A stretch of 64,000 bases of DNA from Desulfitobacterium_A nosdiversum (GTDB lineage Bacteria > Bacillota > Desulfitobacteriia > Desulfitobacteriales > Desulfitobacteriaceae), in contig NZ_CP172056.1 of the NCBI RefSeq assembly GCF_049860565.1, forward strand, positions 3,658,001-3,722,000, read 5' to 3'. The notes beneath the pieces are model-generated. The model was not told the DNA's origin and ran no database searches. It saw only the letters and a program-made list of their open reading frames with translations. A program made the translations under genes and the position numbers. Every line of letters starts with the position of its first letter. The stretch's first letter is position 1. Of this stretch, positions 60,055 through 64,000 are shown one piece after another.

Positions 60055-61419
60055 TTATTCCGCTAGAGGGCTCCCCTTCGTTTCTTCCCCCAACAAAAGG
60101 ACATCAAGAACAACAAGAATTAATACTCCGGTGAAAAGGATAAAGACGGATTGTGTTGACATTTTATATGCACCCAGCATTTTACCGACGACAAGAGGTG
60201 CTAAGATGCCGCCGATCCGTCCGAAGCCTGCCGCCCAGCCTGAACCCGTAGCCCGTGCGTGTGTAGGATAAAGTTCCGGGGTATACGTATAGATGATTCC
60301 CCATGCTCCAAGGTTAAAGAAAGACATTAAGGAACCTACGGTCAGAATAGTTCCTGCACTTGTTCCCTGACCAAAGAAGTAGGCGCAAATCGCAGTTCCC
60401 AGAACATAAATTGTCATCGTTGGCTTGCGCCCAATCCGATCCACGAGATAAGCGGCACTGAAATAACCCGGAATTTGGGCAAGTGTCATCACGATGACAT
60501 AGCTGAAGCTTTTTGTGAGGGAATATCCCTTTAGTGCTAACAAAGACGGAAGCCAGGTAAAAATTCCATAATAGGAAAACACAATTCCAAACCAAAGAAT
60601 CCAGAGAAAGATCGTTCGGCGTATTAATTTAGAAGAGAAAAGTTCAGCAAAACGAGCCTCTCCTTTAACTTGTTGAACAGATTCAGTCTCTTCTTTTTTA
60701 TGTCTGAAATCATCTTGAGCTTCCGAAGTATGAATTTGATTATCAATCGTTTTAGGCTCTAGCGCCTGCCTGGCAATTCGTTCGCAAATAGCCTCGGCCT
60801 CATTAACACGTCCCTTGCTTTCTAAATAACGCGGTGATTCCGGAATTTTACTCCAAAGAAAGAAAACATAAAGCGCCGGCAATGCTCCCATAAAAAAGGC
60901 GATAGGCCAGCCATAACGCGGGATAATAAGGTACGAAATAAGAGCTGCGAACAACCAGCCAAAAGCCCAGAAACTTTCAAGCAGAACGAGAAACTTTCCA
61001 CGATGTTTCACAGGTGAAAACTCACTCACCAGCGTGACTGCGACCGGAAGTTGTCCGCCTAACCCAAATCCAACGAAAAATCGGAAGATCAATAAAGAAG
61101 AATAATTCCACGAAAGTCCACATAGCCCTGTAGCAATGCTATACATCACTAAGGTCATAGCAAAAACCCTTTTGCGCCCAATTCGGTCTGCAATCGATCC
61201 TGCCAGAATTGCTCCGATCGCCATACCTACAAGCCCGATACTCCCAATATTTCCGACTTGTTCAGTCGTCAGCTGCCAGGATTTCATGAGAACGGGCAGA
61301 ACAAAGGAAATGATTCCTGTATCCAGAGAATCAAACATCCAGCCGATCCCTGCTGTCATCAAAAGAATGTAATGAAATCGTGAGACTGGCAAATTCTCCA
61401 AGCGTTGAGAGATACTCAT
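60055..61419 (-). CDS. MFS transporter, aromatic-acid/sugar H+ symporter type
   Basis: 454 residues, 12 membrane helices. MFS signatures GSIADRIGRKRVFAMTL (loop 2-3), VDRIGRKPTM, and PESPRYLESKGRVNEAEAI after helix 6, with a long charged central loop. TAGGAGG before the ATG. The pattern fits metabolite:H+ symporters such as those for aromatic acids or sugars; substrate unknown. Confidence 0.87.
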   Translation of the reverse strand: MSISQRLENLPVSRFHYILLMTAGIGWMFDSLDTGIISFVLPVLMKSWQLTTEQVGNIGSIGLVGMAIGAILAGSIADRIGRKRVFAMTLVMYSIATGLCGLSWNYSSLLIFRFFVGFGLGGQLPVAVTLVSEFSPVKHRGKFLVLLESFWAFGWLFAALISYLIIPRYGWPIAFFMGALPALYVFFLWSKIPESPRYLESKGRVNEAEAICERIARQALEPKTIDNQIHTSEAQDDFRHKKEETESVQQVKGEARFAELFSSKLIRRTIFLWILWFGIVFSYYGIFTWLPSLLALKGYSLTKSFSYVIVMTLAQIPGYFSAAYLVDRIGRKPTMTIYVLGTAICAYFFGQGTSAGTILTVGSLMSFFNLGAWGIIYTYTPELYPTHARATGSGWAAGFGRIGGILAPLVVGKMLGAYKMSTQSVFILFTGVLILVVLDVLLLGEETKGSPLAE

Positions 61420-61484
61420 TAAAAAACCTCCTAAACCAATTCAAAGCTTAGTTTATCAGAAAGGCGGCTTTAATTCAAAATTTT

Positions 61485-61514
61485 CATAAAAAACGGGAGC
61501 TTTGCGCTCCCGTT
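61485..61514 (-). terminator. Terminator of the dCache chemoreceptor gene
   Basis: AACGGGAGC / GCTCCCGTT with a GCAAA loop followed by TTTTTATG on the minus strand. Confidence 0.9.
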
Positions 61515-61520
61515 AAAAAA

Positions 61521-63530
61521 TTACAAAACAAATTTTCCGCTCTGTGCCTTTAAGTCAATCATATGCTTCATGAGGATTCGTGTACTTTCTTGAATCGTGC
61601 TTGCCGCTGCACTCATTTCCTCTGTAGAAGCTGCAATCTGCTCGGCCGCTGCAGCATCGTCCTGTGAAGTATCCGATGCTTTTGCCACCGCTTCACCAAT
61701 GGCCTGAGTCATGTTTACGATCTCCTGAACTTCAGCCTCAACCGCATTCAAAAGATCAGCTACTGATTGACTTCCCTCAGCAATCTCATCAAATTCAAGC
61801 CTTGCTTTTTCGCCGATTCCCGCTTGTTCACGTATTAAACTTGCCGCATCATCCGTCGCCTGAACTGAACTTTCCACGTTCTTTGCGATATGCTCAATCA
61901 ATTCCTCAATATGTTTTGCACTTTGACGCGACTCCTCTGCAAGTTTTCTCACTTCGTCGGCAACAACTGCAAACCCTCGTCCCGCTTCACCTGCCCGTGC
62001 TGCTTCAATTGCAGCATTCAGCGCCAAAAGATTTGTTTGGTCGGAGATACCTGTAATAATATTTGTAATTCCTCGAATTTCTCCCGTCTGATCCCGTAAC
62101 GTCTTTCCAGTCTGGCTTATCCCCTCAACCTTATCGGCAAACTCATTTATTTTTTGGGCTAAATCGTTCATCATGGTTTTCCCGCTTTGGGTTCGTCCCA
62201 CTACCTCAGAAGTGCTTGCCCCAATATCCACCATTTGATCCCTAAACATTAACATCTTACTATTTATCGTATTTGCCTGATTACTGATATTCTGAGTTGT
62301 TTCAGCAAGATTTTGGGCACCGATTGCAACTTGGCTGACGCTTGCAGCGACTTGTTCAGCACCCTTAGACGATTGTTCCGTCGAAGTTGAAATCTCATTG
62401 ACCTCATTTTCCACTCTTGAAATTGCTCCGTTTATCGAAGAACATATCGTCCGGGTATTTTCAACCATTTTTTTCATGCCTGAAGCTAACATTCCCAGTT
62501 CTCCGAAATACTTGGACCTTAAGGTTAGATTCAAATTTCCCTGAGCCAAAGACTCTGCATTATGGGACAGCTCAACAATCGGACGGGTTATCAGTAAAGA
62601 TAACATATACACGGAAATAACCCCTAACAGCAAAACCGCTAATCCCATGAATAAAACCCACATTCTAAGGCTATTCATTTGGGCAAGTACTCCTTCGCGG
62701 GAAAGTACTGCTTTAATATACCCTTTAACCTCTCCGTTGTAATCCTTAAATGGAACTAAGAGAATATTCTTTTTCCCATCATCACTGAGTATTGATTTAG
62801 CATTTCCATTTTGCAATCCTTCAATATCATTCTCGGGAATGGGAAACTGATCTGTATCTGTTCCCAAGAGGAGTCCCTTATTTTCTTTAATCCCTTTAAC
62901 CATAGATTTATCAGGGTTAAGGACATAAATATAATACTGACCGGGATTTTTCTTTTGAAGGCTGCTTAAAAAATCCTTTCCAAAATCCATACCATATTCG
63001 GCAGTTCCTACTTGCTGCCCTTCATCGTTAATAGGAGCCACAACTCGGAAACCATACCCCTCAACCCCTTCTTCTAACCCTGAGACAATCTTGTTTTCTT
63101 TATTAGCTGCAACAACGGTATACCGAAAAGAAGACAAGTCATCACCAAATTTTTGGGGCGAATGTGCTCGATAAAAGGACGTTGCAGGAGCAATATGGAA
63201 TTGCATCTGACTGAATCCTTCTTTTTTTACCGTATCAAAGATAGGTTGAACCATCCGAGCTAAATTTTCACGATCCCGGCTCGCTAAAGCCTTTTGAATA
63301 TCGGGATTCATAGTTACAGAAAGAATCGATGATTTTGCTTTTTCTAATCGTGTAGTGAATTCATCCTGAATTCCTTTTTCCACAAGCTTTTTAGTCTCCT
63401 GCTCGCTGGAATCCAAGAGTTTTCCTGCATTCCAAAAGCTCGCTATAGAGAGAGCTCCAACTACCAAAAGAATAACCGATGCTGCAAAAAGTGTAATTCG
63501 AACCCGAATAGACATAGAGTGTTTTTTCAC
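61521..63530 (-). CDS. Methyl-accepting chemotaxis protein with dCache-type sensor
   Basis: 669 residues: membrane helix (about 8-30), a large extracytoplasmic double-Cache sensor to about 290 (QMQFHIAPATSFYRAHSP, VEGYGFRVVAPINDEGQ, AEYGMDFGKDFL), second helix, HAMP (ITRPIVELSHNAESLAQGNL), and signalling domain with tip DQTNLLALNAAIEAARAGEA. GTG start at 63530. The ligand is presumably a small organic molecule; none can be named. Confidence 0.93.
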   Translation of the reverse strand: MKKHSMSIRVRITLFAASVILLVVGALSIASFWNAGKLLDSSEQETKKLVEKGIQDEFTTRLEKAKSSILSVTMNPDIQKALASRDRENLARMVQPIFDTVKKEGFSQMQFHIAPATSFYRAHSPQKFGDDLSSFRYTVVAANKENKIVSGLEEGVEGYGFRVVAPINDEGQQVGTAEYGMDFGKDFLSSLQKKNPGQYYIYVLNPDKSMVKGIKENKGLLLGTDTDQFPIPENDIEGLQNGNAKSILSDDGKKNILLVPFKDYNGEVKGYIKAVLSREGVLAQMNSLRMWVLFMGLAVLLLGVISVYMLSLLITRPIVELSHNAESLAQGNLNLTLRSKYFGELGMLASGMKKMVENTRTICSSINGAISRVENEVNEISTSTEQSSKGAEQVAASVSQVAIGAQNLAETTQNISNQANTINSKMLMFRDQMVDIGASTSEVVGRTQSGKTMMNDLAQKINEFADKVEGISQTGKTLRDQTGEIRGITNIITGISDQTNLLALNAAIEAARAGEAGRGFAVVADEVRKLAEESRQSAKHIEELIEHIAKNVESSVQATDDAASLIREQAGIGEKARLEFDEIAEGSQSVADLLNAVEAEVQEIVNMTQAIGEAVAKASDTSQDDAAAAEQIAASTEEMSAAASTIQESTRILMKHMIDLKAQSGKFVL

Positions 63531-63630
63531 GGCAGCGACAACCCCCTTTGCCTAATTTTACCCTTTATATTCTACATTCTCTAATTTAATCCCTTTAATT
63601 TTTAGTATTTTTACCCAGAAGGAACATGAA

Positions 63631-63666
63631 TAAAAAAATGTCCAACCTTTTGTCAGGGTTAGACAT
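63631..63666 (-). terminator. Terminator after the GtrA-family gene
   Basis: ATGTC-AACC / GGTT-GACAT stem with mismatches and a seven-T run on the minus strand. Confidence 0.75.
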
Positions 63667-63721
63667 ATTTTTATTGCTTGTTTTATTGTTGCTTCATTGC
63701 TTGTTTTCATTTCTTGAGAAT

Positions 63722-64000
63722 TTACTTTGATTTAGAAAAAACCCAGAGATGATTTCCGGCGAAGTTAATGACTAAGCTTAAACCTGTAGCGACAAATTTA
63801 CTTAGCAATAACGGCCAATTCCAGTGTTCATGGAATTCGATCAGCAGTTCATACGTAATTACCAGCGTCACAAGATTAAGAATAAGAAACCGGATAAACT
63901 GGCCCTTCGTATGATAGGCTTGTTTAAACGTCCAAGTTCTGTTCATGAAGAAGCTGTTGAGTACCCCTGCACTGTACGATAAGGTTTGAGCTGTAAAAAT
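63722..64000 (-). CDS. GtrA-family membrane protein (5' end beyond the window)
   Basis: The frame runs to the window edge; the visible 92 residues begin TAQTLSYSAGVLNSFFMNRT and end VINFAGNHLWVFSKSK, with three membrane helices. GtrA proteins help transfer lipid-linked sugars for surface glycans. The internal Met at 63946 is not the start because the family pattern continues upstream. Confidence 0.85.
   Translation of the reverse strand: MFTAQTLSYSAGVLNSFFMNRTWTFKQAYHTKGQFIRFLILNLVTLVITYELLIEFHEHWNWPLLLSKFVATGLSLVINFAGNHLWVFSKSK

Noticed and set aside
1..64000. tRNA genes, rRNA genes and CRISPR arrays
   Set aside because: No cloverleaf, rRNA core sequence or regularly spaced repeat was seen by eye; a tRNAscan or CRISPR finder run could still find one.

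Overview
The window looks like a piece of the chromosome of an anaerobic, endospore-lineage Firmicute of the Peptococcales / Desulfitobacteriaceae type (Desulfosporosinus or Desulfitobacterium would fit). This is an inference from moderate G+C, strong AGGAGG ribosome binding sites, many GTG/TTG starts, a CBS-domain family II pyrophosphatase, a short HisG with a separate HisZ, a NifV-like synthase beside an isocitrate dehydrogenase, and abundant chemoreceptors. No tRNA, rRNA, CRISPR array, IS element or prophage was found. Most genes are on the minus strand.

Layout. 0.2-0.6 kb: remnants of a Y-family DNA polymerase gene joined to the start of another small gene. 0.8-5.1 kb: methionine aminopeptidase with a SEC-C zinc motif, a short AraC-type regulator, 23S rRNA methyltransferase, a thioredoxin-like protein and a CPBP membrane protease. 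5.3-9.3 kb: a CoA-transferase, then a nifV-like synthase/isocitrate dehydrogenase operon behind a 13-bp perfect inverted repeat. 9.3-19 kb: pcrA, CBS-pyrophosphatase, ligA, then gatC-gatA-gatB. 19-26.7 kb: a GNAT acetyltransferase, a DUF2087/GIY-YIG-like protein, a YtrA-type GntR/ABC operon, a CstA-family transporter and a TPR protein. 26.8-30.8 kb: a PAS-PP2C phosphatase / anti-sigma-type kinase / STAS / chemoreceptor cluster. 31.1-33.5 kb: a solitary DNA methyltransferase and a small, perhaps frameshifted, gene. 33.6-38.8 kb: an ecsAB-like ABC exporter, a DUF2975/XRE/DUF4173 cassette and a second GNAT gene. 39.2-47 kb: a ferredoxin-fused aldo-keto reductase and the histidine operon hisG-D-C-B-H-A-F-IE. 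47.3-51.7 kb: a 4Fe-4S protein, pfkA, yerC-hisZ and an HD-GYP protein. 51.8-54.9 kb: a SAM-I riboswitch and metNIQ. 55-64 kb: a GNAT, an unknown protein, DUF1232, an MFS transporter with a ChrB-like protein, YhaM, a CC/Se-motif protein, another MFS transporter, a dCache chemoreceptor and the edge of a GtrA gene.

Several systems work together. The short HisG needs HisZ, which lies in a separate operon behind the TrpR-like YerC, and both operons have a palindrome at their promoter. The pcrA-ppaC-ligA and gatCAB groups are housekeeping. MetNIQ is controlled by S-adenosylmethionine. The PP2C/kinase/STAS genes form a partner-switching module that ends in a chemoreceptor gene.

The most interesting non-coding signals are: a 182-bp element present twice (in front of gatC and inside the his operon) with terminal inverted repeats whose arms differ between copies yet remain complementary; twin operators at the ChrB-like and DUF2975 promoters; palindromes at the nifV, ytrA-like, hisG and yerC promoters; and a cluster of AATTCACATA decamers around a GNAT gene. 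No wholly new multi-gene system could be demonstrated from sequence alone.
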